Made by a program: the position numbers and the translations under genes | Notes under the pieces: generated by a model | Told to the model about the DNA's origin: nothing | What the model saw: only the letters and a program-made list of their open reading frames with translations | The model's database searches: none | Shown here: positions 17,856-24,547 of the stretch, one piece after another | How the letters are laid out: each line of letters opens with the position of its first letter | Numbering within the stretch: the first letter of the stretch is position 1 | Source of the DNA: Caulobacteraceae bacterium | GTDB taxonomy: Bacteria; Pseudomonadota; Alphaproteobacteria; Caulobacterales; Caulobacteraceae | Assembly: GCA_030446805.1 (NCBI GenBank) | Contig: JAUJMO010000003.1 | Location: 248,001 to 312,000, forward strand | Length of the DNA stretch: 64,000 nt | Direction: 5' to 3'

Positions 17856-18122
17856 CTAGGCCGCCTTGCGCCCCTCCTCATGCAGGAGCCCTAGCTCGCG
17901 GGCGTGGGCCTCTGCCCTTTGCAGCGCGGCGATCACGTCCGGCAGCATATGAGGCTGGAAGGCGACCCCCTTTTTGGTCGGGCTCCAGATTCCGGAGCTT
18001 TCGGTCAGCTTCACCACGACCCGGAGCTGAACGAGGGGAACCCCCTGATAGACCTCGCTGGAGATGCGCAGCTGCTCGCGGTTGTTCTTGACGAGTTGCG
18101 CGTGCGTCAGGGGCTCGGTCAT
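17856..18122 (-). CDS. PC4/p15-like transcriptional coactivator family protein
   Basis: The 88-residue protein shows NNREQLRISSEVYQGVPLVQ, LRVVVKLTESSGIWSPTKKG and VAFQPHMLPDVIAALQRAEA. This is the curved beta sheet plus C-terminal helix of the PC4 single-strand DNA-binding fold, with the typical PTKKG before the final strand. Bacterial and phage PC4-like proteins bind ssDNA or melted promoters. The ATG at 18122 overlaps the upstream stop by 4 bp, so translation is probably coupled. Confidence 0.7.
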   Translation of the reverse strand: MTEPLTHAQLVKNNREQLRISSEVYQGVPLVQLRVVVKLTESSGIWSPTKKGVAFQPHMLPDVIAALQRAEAHARELGLLHEEGRKAA

Positions 18123-18496
18123 GCCGCAGTCCTTTCCGCGTCCCGCGCAGCCCGCGCGGCCTGCACCGCCCGGAACTCGTCGGGCGTGGACAATCGCCAG
18201 CGGATCACATGGACCCGGCCGCTTTCGCCTAGGCCGCGCGTGCCGTCGTCCACCACCATGCCCAGCGCCCGGAGCTGACAGCACCGAGCCCGCACGGTAG
18301 TCAGGAGCACTCGCTTTGGGGCGAACTGCTGGAGCTTGTCGGTCAGCTCCTCCGGCGTGGCGGGACCTTCCCGGAGGCAGGCCAGCACATCGGCGCACAT
18401 ACCGGCGACATGGGGAGCGACGAAGTCCGCGGCGGCTTGGGAAGTCTCGCCAGTTGCGCCGGGACGGACCCCCGGCCCCGTGGGATAGCCGATCAT
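18119..18496 (-). CDS. Hypothetical island protein, winged-helix-like
   Basis: The 125-residue protein has a central segment MCADVLACLREGPATPEELTDKL, VRARCCQLRALGMVVDDGTR and VHVIRWRLSTPDEF that resembles a winged helix (helix, turn, recognition helix, then two strands). It overlaps neighbours on both sides by 4 bp (ATGA). It probably binds DNA and may regulate island replication or excision genes; no named family is recognised. Confidence 0.55.
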   Translation of the reverse strand: MIGYPTGPGVRPGATGETSQAAADFVAPHVAGMCADVLACLREGPATPEELTDKLQQFAPKRVLLTTVRARCCQLRALGMVVDDGTRGLGESGRVHVIRWRLSTPDEFRAVQAARAARDAERTAA

Positions 18497-18717
18497 GCGG
18501 CACCGCCATTGAGGCTGTAGTGCGCGGCCAGGGCCAGCGCCGCGTGAGCGGACGCGCCGTGCAGCTCGCGGGCTTCGCGATAGTGGCGCAGAGCTTCCGG
18601 CGAGAGTTGAGAACGCTTCGCCGCTGCGCTATCTTGGATGGGTTCGAGGCCGCCAACACGTCGGACAGATTGGAGGGGCCGCCCCGCGAAGGCGGCCCCT
18701 TTGCTTTGCGGGTTCAT
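18493..18717 (-). CDS. Small hypothetical island protein
   Basis: The 74-residue product (starts MNPQSKGAAFAGRPLQSVRR; ends with ALALAAHYSLNGGAA) has a helical region SPEALRHYREARELHGASAH. Its stop overlaps the next start by 4 bp and its start abuts the stop of the AlpA-like gene, so it belongs to the operon. A 10-bp perfect inverted repeat lies inside its first 15 codons, which is unusual for coding sequence. Function unknown. Confidence 0.5.
   Translation of the reverse strand: MNPQSKGAAFAGRPLQSVRRVGGLEPIQDSAAAKRSQLSPEALRHYREARELHGASAHAALALAAHYSLNGGAA
18674..18700. repeat. Perfect 10-bp inverted repeat at start of a small island gene
   Basis: AGGGGCCGCC (18674-18683) and GGCGGCCCCT (18691-18700) form a hairpin with a 7-nt loop; on the plus strand it is followed by TTGCTTT. 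It could be an intrinsic terminator for plus-strand transcription, or a structure in the leftward mRNA that damps translation of the small gene. Confidence 0.5.
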
Positions 18718-18951
18718 CTATGCGGCCTCCCGCTGGTCGGAGGTCGAGCAGGCCGACTTGGAGTCCGCCCAGGCCAGCAGGTCCGCCACCCGGTATCGGA
18801 TAGCCTTGCGGGCCAAGGCGCTGTAGCGCGGCCCGCCACCCCGAACCCGGAGCTGGCGCAGGTAGGATCGGCTGAGGCTTAGAAGCTCTGCCGCTCTTTC
18901 GTCGTCGATGAAGTGGTCAGGGGATAGCCCCTGCGCTTCCTGGTTGAGCAT
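18718..18951 (-). CDS. AlpA/MerR-type helix-turn-helix regulator (excisionase-like)
   Basis: From the ATG at 18951 the 77-residue product has FIDDERAAELLSLSRSYLRQ, LRVRGGGPRYSALARKAIRY and RVADLLAWADSK, the standard winged HTH_17/AlpA fold found in excisionases and in prophage activators of integrase genes. Its position between the integrase module and the downstream operon fits a directionality or switch role. The upstream ATG at 19008 would add 19 residues of little sense. Confidence 0.75.
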   Translation of the reverse strand: MLNQEAQGLSPDHFIDDERAAELLSLSRSYLRQLRVRGGGPRYSALARKAIRYRVADLLAWADSKSACSTSDQREAA

Positions 18952-19082
18952 GTGCCCGTTCCCAGCGCTCCACCGGCTAGCCCGGTAAGAACCGCTGAGT
19001 GCAGGCATGAACCGATGCTAAGCTGTTGAAACGGAAGGGCTGACGAAGATACGGGCGCGTTGTCCGGTGCCCGGTCGGCGCG

Positions 19083-20168
19083 TCAAGCAGCCGGTAGGCT
19101 GGACAGCGTTACCCCCTTCTTCGGCAGGTAGCCGGAGCCTCTCCGGGCCTTTACGAACAGCGGCTCTTTGATGATCCCGCGAAGTCGGCTGTTGTCATAG
19201 TTGGCGAAGCGCTCAAGCTCCGGGTCGGACGCTATCAGCTCCTCCACCCGGTCAGCGCAGGCGGTCAAACTGATAAGCTCCCCGGCCTCCTGAATTACAG
19301 CGAGCGCCAATTCGAAAATTGGGCGGTGCTTCTCTCTGGCCTCGCGCTTAGAGCGCTCGCGCTTGTCGTCTAGGGGCTTCCGCGTCCGCTTTGCGGCGTC
19401 GGCGTCCCGCTCCAATGGGCGACCCTCTCCGACGCCCAGCATGTAGCCAGCCAGCGCCGCCTGGTTGATGACGTGCCGCATTAGGTCGACGGTTGGGCCA
19501 TCTGCCCCGTCCCTAGCCCCCAGGAACCGGACCATCGTGGAGTAGGCCGCGACGGACGCGATGTTGTAAGGGGCTGACGACTCCGGCCCCCAGTCCCTTT
19601 CGTCCAGCTCGGCCCCGCGGTGCCTACAGATGCGCTCCACCAGAGAGTCGAAGAATTGCAGGGTGGGGGCACCTAGCAGCTGTGCTGTGCCGCTGAACCT
19701 CACGGGCCGCTGCACGTCCACCTCATCGCCAGAGGCTCGGGTCACTCGCAGGTAGGCCAGGCGCTGTTCCCGGTCGTGAGGGTGCCTGTGCGGCCCCGCT
19801 CCGGGGATCATCTCAGCGATGACACTTCGAACCGTAACCCGGTCCCCGGGCCGAACCATTACGAGCTCCGACAGGTCGGCCACGGTCCCGGCCTTCCGCT
19901 CCCGCAGCGCTTCAACCCCAAGGACAGCTTCGCCGGGAAACAACAGCGACGTGTGCCCCCAGACATACCAGAAGAACGGCGCGGCCCAATCTTCGGCGGG
20001 CAGCTCCGGGTGCCTGAAATCTACATGGACACCTTGTAAATCCCCAACTCGCCCCGCACCGGCGATGTCCGCAGCAATGGCCCTGTCGCCCTCATATCTC
20101 TCCGCCCATGTCGGGTTCACGCGGGGTCGACTTCCCCGTACAATTCTCTCAACTTCGTAGGTTGGCAT
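19083..20168 (-). CDS. Unknown 361-residue protein coupled to the integrase
   Basis: The protein is soluble with no signal peptide. Notable stretches are APFFWYVWGHTSLLFPGEAV, EMIPGAGPHRHPHDREQRLA (histidine-rich, near residue 120), a charged segment RTRKPLDDKRERSKREAREK near 270 and a C-terminal RLRGIIKEPLFVKARRGSGY. Its ATG shares one base with the integrase stop (TGATG), so the two are translationally coupled. It could assist recombination or replication, but I recognise no family. Codon use is similar to the rest of the island. Confidence 0.65.
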   Translation of the reverse strand: MPTYEVERIVRGSRPRVNPTWAERYEGDRAIAADIAGAGRVGDLQGVHVDFRHPELPAEDWAAPFFWYVWGHTSLLFPGEAVLGVEALRERKAGTVADLSELVMVRPGDRVTVRSVIAEMIPGAGPHRHPHDREQRLAYLRVTRASGDEVDVQRPVRFSGTAQLLGAPTLQFFDSLVERICRHRGAELDERDWGPESSAPYNIASVAAYSTMVRFLGARDGADGPTVDLMRHVINQAALAGYMLGVGEGRPLERDADAAKRTRKPLDDKRERSKREAREKHRPIFELALAVIQEAGELISLTACADRVEELIASDPELERFANYDNSRLRGIIKEPLFVKARRGSGYLPKKGVTLSSLPAA

Positions 20169-21460
20169 CAGCTGCGCCCTCCCTTCCGAATTGGCAGCAC
20201 ATCCGCCGACGCCCCCGACAACGCCCCTGCGATTACTCCCGAGACCTGCTCCGCCGCCGCCTTCACCGGGTCGTCCCCGAGGTGTGCGTACTTGCTCGTC
20301 GTCTTCACGTCGGCATGGCCGAGCAGCTTGCCGATCAGGGGTAGGCTGGACCCCCCCGCCACGGCGGCGCTGGCGAAGGAGTGACGCAGATCGTGCAGGC
20401 GCACATCATCCAGATCCGCCACTTTCCGGACCCGCAGCCAGACCTTCTCGACGCCCTGAAACGCCCGCTCGGGCGCACCCTCGGCCGGGAAGACGAAGGG
20501 GCTCTTGGCCGTGCGCTTTTGGCCGTCCAACACCAGCATGGCCGGCGCGCCTAGCGGGATGATCTTCGCGCCCGTCTTGCTGTCGCCCAGGCGGAGGCAC
20601 CCGGCGTTGTGGTCTATCTCAGACCAGCGCAGCCCGACGACTTCACCCTTGCGCGCGCCGGTCAGGGCCAGCAAGCGGATGATCGCGAGCGCCTTAGGGT
20701 TTTCGCCGCGCGCCTGGGCATCGGCCAGGGCCGCGCCCAGCGCGCCTAGCTCCTTTGGCGACAGGAACCGCTCTTTGGCCCCGTCGCGGAACCTCTTAAC
20801 CCCGCGCACCGGATTGTCCGGGCGCATCTTGCGACTGACGGCGAACTGAAACACGCCACCCAGCAAGCCCACCGTGCGCGAGGCTGCGCCCCGCCCACCA
20901 CGCACGACGGCCTTGCCCCGCTTCTTGGTCTTCTCCGTCGTCGCGGTCTTGCCCTCGGCAACGTCGGACAGGAAACCTTCGATGTGGGCCTGCGTCACGG
21001 CCGACACCTTCAGCTTCCCCAGCAGCGGCTTGATGTGGCGCTCTATACGGCCCTTGTCCGTGTAGAGCGTGGACGCCTTCTTGGTGGTGCAGCCCTCCGC
21101 TACGTACAGGTTGCACAGATCAGCGACCGTCAGCTCCTTTCGCTGGGTCGCCTTGTCCGCCTGGGGGTCCTCGCCAAGGGTGGCCTTCGCCAGCAGGCCG
21201 ACCGCCTCATCTCTCGCCTGATCGGCTGTGAGCGGGCCGTGCCGCCCGACCATGAGCTGGCGCAACGTGCCGGAGCGGCCACCGCCTGCGCGGTAGCGGA
21301 CCAGATAAGTCTTAGTCCCAGTCGGAGCCACGCGCAGGCCGAACCCGCGCAGGTCCGTATCCCAAAGCGTATAGCGCGCGGGCTCTGGATGCGCCGCATC
21401 CACTGTCCTCTTAGTGAGCCTCGCTGTGCGCGGAGGTTCCTTGTCCATGTTGGTCGCCAA
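20168..21460 (-). CDS. Tyrosine integrase of the island (DUF4102/P4-like)
   Basis: The 430-residue recombinase has an N-terminal arm-binding DUF4102 region (LWDTDLRGFGLRVAPTGTKT), a SAM-like core-binding domain and a catalytic domain. Catalytic residues visible are Arg in TGARKGEVVGLRWSE, the HDLRHSFAS box, the second His in GKLLGHADVKTTSKYAH and the nucleophile Tyr in that block. It lies at the right end of the island, 142 bp from the att repeat, and reads inward. The start may be 21460 or the ATG at 21448. The set looks catalytically complete. Confidence 0.93.
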   Translation of the reverse strand: MATNMDKEPPRTARLTKRTVDAAHPEPARYTLWDTDLRGFGLRVAPTGTKTYLVRYRAGGGRSGTLRQLMVGRHGPLTADQARDEAVGLLAKATLGEDPQADKATQRKELTVADLCNLYVAEGCTTKKASTLYTDKGRIERHIKPLLGKLKVSAVTQAHIEGFLSDVAEGKTATTEKTKKRGKAVVRGGRGAASRTVGLLGGVFQFAVSRKMRPDNPVRGVKRFRDGAKERFLSPKELGALGAALADAQARGENPKALAIIRLLALTGARKGEVVGLRWSEIDHNAGCLRLGDSKTGAKIIPLGAPAMLVLDGQKRTAKSPFVFPAEGAPERAFQGVEKVWLRVRKVADLDDVRLHDLRHSFASAAVAGGSSLPLIGKLLGHADVKTTSKYAHLGDDPVKAAAEQVSGVIAGALSGASADVLPIRKGGRS

Positions 21461-21467
21461 GCCTGTT

Positions 21468-21487
21468 GGTCATCACCGGGTCATCAC
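21468..21487 (+). repeat. Paired arm-type integrase sites, right
   Basis: GGTCATCAC occurs at 21468-21476 and 21479-21487 with an 11-bp period, the same arrangement and direction as at 12430-12449. The pair lies directly upstream of the integrase start, so integrase binding could also repress its own gene. Confidence 0.6.
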
Positions 21488-21601
21488 GCTTGATCGCACC
21501 CGCGCGAACAACTGCGGCGGAGTGTAGCGGTTAAAGATGAGGAAAGGGAAGGGGTTGTGAGCGGGCGAGAACAGGCGCGAACGGCTGTGGCGGAACCGGA
21601 T

Positions 21602-21626
21602 TTGCCCTCCGAAGGCAAAGGTCACA
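21602..21626 (+). repeat. Right att core
   Basis: This is a perfect 25-bp copy of the tRNA-Arg anticodon-arm sequence at 12333-12357. The DNA to its right does not match the rest of the tRNA, which is unexpected for a simple tRNA integration. Confidence 0.8.
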
Positions 21627-21639
21627 AGCCCTCGGGGCT

Positions 21640-22050
21640 GTGGCCTCATCCATCAGCGTGGCGCTGAAGGAGATCACCGACGCTTCGAAGTCGCCGCCGA
21701 TTGCGGACGAGCGAATCGAGTCAGCCCTCACCATGCTCAAGGATGCAGACCGACTCTTGCACGCCATTCCTTTGATTGCAGCACCAGGACCGGCTTTGGT
21801 GCACTATCTCGCCTTGAACACACATGTCGCGCGTATCCAGCGCCTTCTGAACTTGATGCTTTCGGGTGAGTTGATGGCCCTTAAGTGTGATCCACCTCCG
21901 AAATTTCTGGAAGATGTCGCCGGTGAGCTGCGAGGGACAATGCTCCACTTAGACCTCGGCAGAGCTTTCTATATGGAGGGAAAAGGCCGCGAGGAGCACA
22001 TGAAGGATGTCCTCCAAAGCTACCCTCCGGACGATCTACAGCGTCTCTGA
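21640..22050 (+). CDS. Hypothetical helical protein directly right of the island
   Basis: The 136-residue frame starts with GTG 13 bp after the att core. It is rich in helices (MASSISVALKEITDASKSPP, DADRLLHAIPLIAAPGPALV, VARIQRLLNLMLSG) and ends EEHMKDVLQSYPPDDLQRL. The frame is open upstream through the att sequence to about 21541 without an ATG, so the real N-terminus may have been lost or changed when the island inserted. There is no signal peptide or recognised domain. Confidence 0.45.
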   Translation: MASSISVALKEITDASKSPPIADERIESALTMLKDADRLLHAIPLIAAPGPALVHYLALNTHVARIQRLLNLMLSGELMALKCDPPPKFLEDVAGELRGTMLHLDLGRAFYMEGKGREEHMKDVLQSYPPDDLQRL

Positions 22051-22206
22051 GCTGCGGGTCCTCCCACGCTGCCGACGTGCGGGTGACGCGCGAACCGCAC
22101 ACGTGCCCCTAGGCAAAGCGCAAGACGCACACTTTTTCTACGGATGCCCCGGCTTCCGCTTGGCTTCCCCTCATCCCCTCGCCGCGAAGGATGATTGAAC
22201 GTCAGC

Positions 22207-22400
22207 TTACTTCTGGCAGGCCAAAGTGACGGCGCCTTCGAGCAGGGTTCCCGGAGGAGCGAAAATCCAAGGCCCAGTCTGGTCGAATGAGAATGTTACG
22301 TCACCCTCTAGATTGGGACGGCTGAAACCGGTCGCACTCAATGGCCGGAACCGTATCTCCACGCAGTCGAACTCCGTGAGCGCCCTCGACGAAGTGTGGT
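22207..22400 (-). pseudogene. Orphan C-terminal fragment of an unknown protein
   Basis: The reverse strand reads in frame EFDCVEIRFRPLSATGFSRP, then NLEGDVTFSFDQTGPWIFAP and GAVTLACQK before TAA at 22207-22209. The amino-acid pattern (alternating strands, conserved-looking aromatics) suggests a genuine beta-rich domain. The frame runs upstream into the transposase remnant with no start, so the gene has lost its 5' part, probably through that insertion. Confidence 0.4.
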
Positions 22401-22835
22401 TAACAGCTGCGGCGAACGGCGGGGCTCTTGCGCAGGCGGGCGACCGTCTGGACGCGGCCCCGCTGCATCAGGCTCTGGAGGATGCGGCCCACGGTGGAGT
22501 TGTAGACCTCGAACCCCTCTTCCCGGAGCAGCGTCCCCAACTTGGCCTTGCCCCACATGGGAAAGTCGTCCCGCAGCCGTTCCACCGCCCGGATCAGGGC
22601 GCGGCTCCAGGTCTTGGGCCGCACCCGGAGCGGCCGGCGGCTCCTGGGCTCCAGCCGCTCGGACCAACGGTGCAGGCTGGCCCGGCTCGCCCCACGGCGC
22701 GGGCCGCCTGCTCCGCACTCAGTCCATCCCGGCGGGCCCGCTCAAACCGGCCAAGAGCGTCACGCCTGGCCGCTCCGATGTCTGAGGTCTGCGGGCCAGG
22801 CGTGACGCCCAGCTCGCGCCGCGATGGATCGACCC
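22400..22835 (-). pseudogene. Degenerate IS481-like transposase, N-terminal part
   Basis: The reverse strand shows RRDALGRFERARRDGLSAEQ and AARAVG, then, after a frameshift, SLHRWSERLEPRSRRPLRVR and PKTWSRALIRAVERLRDDFP, MWGKAKLGTLLREEGFEVYN and STVGRILQSLMQRGRVQTVA. This is the tandem helix-turn-helix start of IS481/IS3-group transposases. The DDE catalytic domain is missing: a stop follows RLRKSPAVRRSC. The frameshift near 22690 and the truncation make it non-functional. Confidence 0.65.
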
Positions 22836-22926
22836 TTGTAGGCTAAAAACCTGCACGGGGTCTCCTGTCCCTTGAGTCGGCAAACCCAAGCTTCAGGGAC
22901 CCCCACCCTCAATCAAGAGGGCCGTC

Positions 22927-23100
22927 TCACATCTGTCTGAGCGCGGTCAGCCGCTTCAGGCTAGCCAGGACGGCGTCGCTGCTCACCTCGACCCCACGCT
23001 GGGGGAGCAGCTCCTCCACATCAAGGAAGCTCAAGGTCAAGCGGAGGCATGGCGGATCACCTCCGGCGGGAACCGGTGACGCTGGTAGGAGATCGGCTGG
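22927..23100 (-). pseudogene. IS6-family transposase remnant
   Basis: The reverse strand reads QPISYQRHRFPPEVIRHASA then stop, and in a shifted frame RLTLSFLDVEELLPQRGVEV SSDAVL. This corresponds to the start of IS6-type transposases (RHRFPPEIIxHAVWLYxRF, LSFRDVEELLAERGxxVSYET). The frameshift and the loss of everything after the HTH show it is dead. Confidence 0.6.
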
Positions 23101-23160
23101 GCGCGTCCTCGCCCCCGGTCGAGCCGCCGAGCGGAGACAAGTCAGCTTGTGCTCGCGATC

Positions 23161-23913
23161 CTAGCCGGGAGCTTGAACAGTGAGAACTTCGCTGGGACCG
23201 CCGGGCCTGTCGGATCGGAAAACTCCAACGGTGAGCACGTCCGTGTAGTAGGCGCCGGTGTCGAGGTTCGTCCGGTGCGGGAGCAGCTCCGGGCGACGCG
23301 GGTCCTTCTTGCCCGCCCAGTGCGGCGTGTGCCCGTGGACCACGTGTGCGGGAAACGCCTCGGCCTCCGCACGCAGGAATTTCTCCCGGATCCAGAGGCA
23401 GGTCTCTTCCGGTTGCTGCTCAAGCGGGACGCCCGGGGCGAGGCCCGCATGGACATAGACCCGGTGCGGGTCGCGCGCGAGCAGCGGGAGCCCCTCCATC
23501 CAGCCGATGTGCTCAGGCGGCGCAGCCCAGAGGTCGGTGGATTGCAGGATGCCGTATGAGCGCAGAGCCTCTACTCCGCCGTTGCCCAGCCAGAGGCTGA
23601 GGGCGGAGCCCCCGCTTCGAACCGCCTGCACCATCATCTGCTCGTGGTTGCCCTTCAGGCAGGTCACGTTCCCGCGCTGCTGCGCCTGCATCAGGAAATC
23701 GACAACACCCCGGCTGTCGGGCCCGCGATCCACGTAATCGCCCAGCAGCAGCAGATGCGCCGTCTCTCCGGCGGCATGGGCTTCGATCCGGCTGAAGGCG
23801 TCCGTCAGGAGATCGAGACGACCGTGCACGTCCCCAATGGCGTAGATCAGGCCCTGCAGCTCCACCGACGCTCGGGGCTCGGGTTTGGCCCGCCTGAAAA
23901 ATGACTTCAACAA
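23161..23913 (-). CDS. Serine/threonine protein phosphatase (PPP-family metallophosphoesterase)
   Basis: The 250-residue enzyme has all PPP signature motifs: AIGDVHGRLDLL near residue 26, LLLGDYVDRGPDSRGVV near 56, LKGNHEQMM near 86 and HVVHGHTPHW near 190. It should bind two metal ions and remove phosphate from Ser/Thr or Tyr of proteins, or act on small phosphoesters. It is the first intact gene beyond the remnants and lies at the edge of the polysaccharide locus. A link to Wzc dephosphorylation is only a speculation. Confidence 0.88.
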   Translation of the reverse strand: MLKSFFRRAKPEPRASVELQGLIYAIGDVHGRLDLLTDAFSRIEAHAAGETAHLLLLGDYVDRGPDSRGVVDFLMQAQQRGNVTCLKGNHEQMMVQAVRSGGSALSLWLGNGGVEALRSYGILQSTDLWAAPPEHIGWMEGLPLLARDPHRVYVHAGLAPGVPLEQQPEETCLWIREKFLRAEAEAFPAHVVHGHTPHWAGKKDPRRPELLPHRTNLDTGAYYTDVLTVGVFRSDRPGGPSEVLTVQAPG

Positions 23914-24085
23914 CCAACGCTCCCGAGACTTCAGGCTGGATCGGACCTCACCGCCCGCGTCTAGATGGAAGGCCCTGCGGTGAAGTCCATTGGACGCGCC
24001 CTCCTGGCCCGCTCTTTGCTGCAGGCGACTGGAGCCGAACGGCCATTCCGCGCTAAGGGTTCAAAGGACATCCCGGGGGAAGGTC

Positions 24086-24547
24086 GTGAGCGGTCGAGCA
24101 CGATCCGACGGGCCGGACCGACAGCGACAGCTCTGCGTCGCGGCGCTTGAACAGTCGGCCTGGGCCGTCGAGCAGATCTGGAAGGTCGCCACCGTGCTGA
24201 CCGCGGCGGAGCGTAAGTCACTGGCCATTCCGCCGCACTTTCCCTGGCCCCAGCTCGAGGCCGCCGACATGGCTCTGGGCGCGATTCCAATCCGAAGACT
24301 TCGTGACGCCCGCGCACGACGCGCGCTTGCCTCGCTACAGGCGAGCCTGGCCCAAACGCGCCCGCTTTGCGTTCTGATCGTGAAGCGTCTGGCCGACGGC
24401 GAGGATGCCGCCGCGGGGCTTCGGCGGCTCGTGCGCCTGAGCGACCAGCAGGTCCTTCTGCTGCGCAAGCTGCAGGTGAGGCTGGAAGGCGGCGCCAGGG
24501 AGAAACTGGGACGTGCGCAGGCGCCAGCCCGGCCCAGGAATGCATAG
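24086..24547 (+). CDS. Hypothetical helical protein upstream of a glycosyltransferase
   Basis: The likely start is GTG at 24086, preceded by GGGGGAAGG, giving a 153-residue protein. It is mostly helical (QLCVAALEQSAWAVEQIWKV, ARRALASLQASLAQTRPLCV, LRRLVRLSDQQVLLLRKLQV) with no signal peptide or membrane segment. Its end overlaps the ATG of the next gene by 8 bp, so translation is probably coupled to the glycosyltransferase. Function unknown; the 23990 start in the same frame lacks a ribosome site. Confidence 0.6.
   Translation: MSGRARSDGPDRQRQLCVAALEQSAWAVEQIWKVATVLTAAERKSLAIPPHFPWPQLEAADMALGAIPIRRLRDARARRALASLQASLAQTRPLCVLIVKRLADGEDAAAGLRRLVRLSDQQVLLLRKLQVRLEGGAREKLGRAQAPARPRNA

Larger units (their letters stand above)
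12333..21626. mobile_element. Integrated genomic island at tRNA-Arg(CCG), about 9.3 kb
   Basis: The island is bounded by a perfect 25-bp direct repeat at 12333-12357 (in the tRNA) and 21602-21626. The tyrosine integrase lies just inside the right end, and paired GGTCATCAC sites lie inside both ends. Most genes run leftward from the integrase: an unknown 361-residue protein, an AlpA-like regulator, small proteins, a PC4-like protein, a winged-helix protein, then iteron-like repeats and a mobile-element gene pair. The left third carries rightward genes, including a methyltransferase and a sulfotransferase that look like cargo. No capsid, tail or conjugation genes were seen, so it resembles a satellite or an integrative plasmid-like element more than a full prophage. 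Confidence 0.85.

Noticed and set aside
22226-22846. 207-residue plus-strand frame over the transposase remnant
   Set aside because: It is the antisense reading of the degenerate IS481-like gene and of the orphan C-terminal fragment, both of which have recognisable or protein-like sequence on the minus strand.
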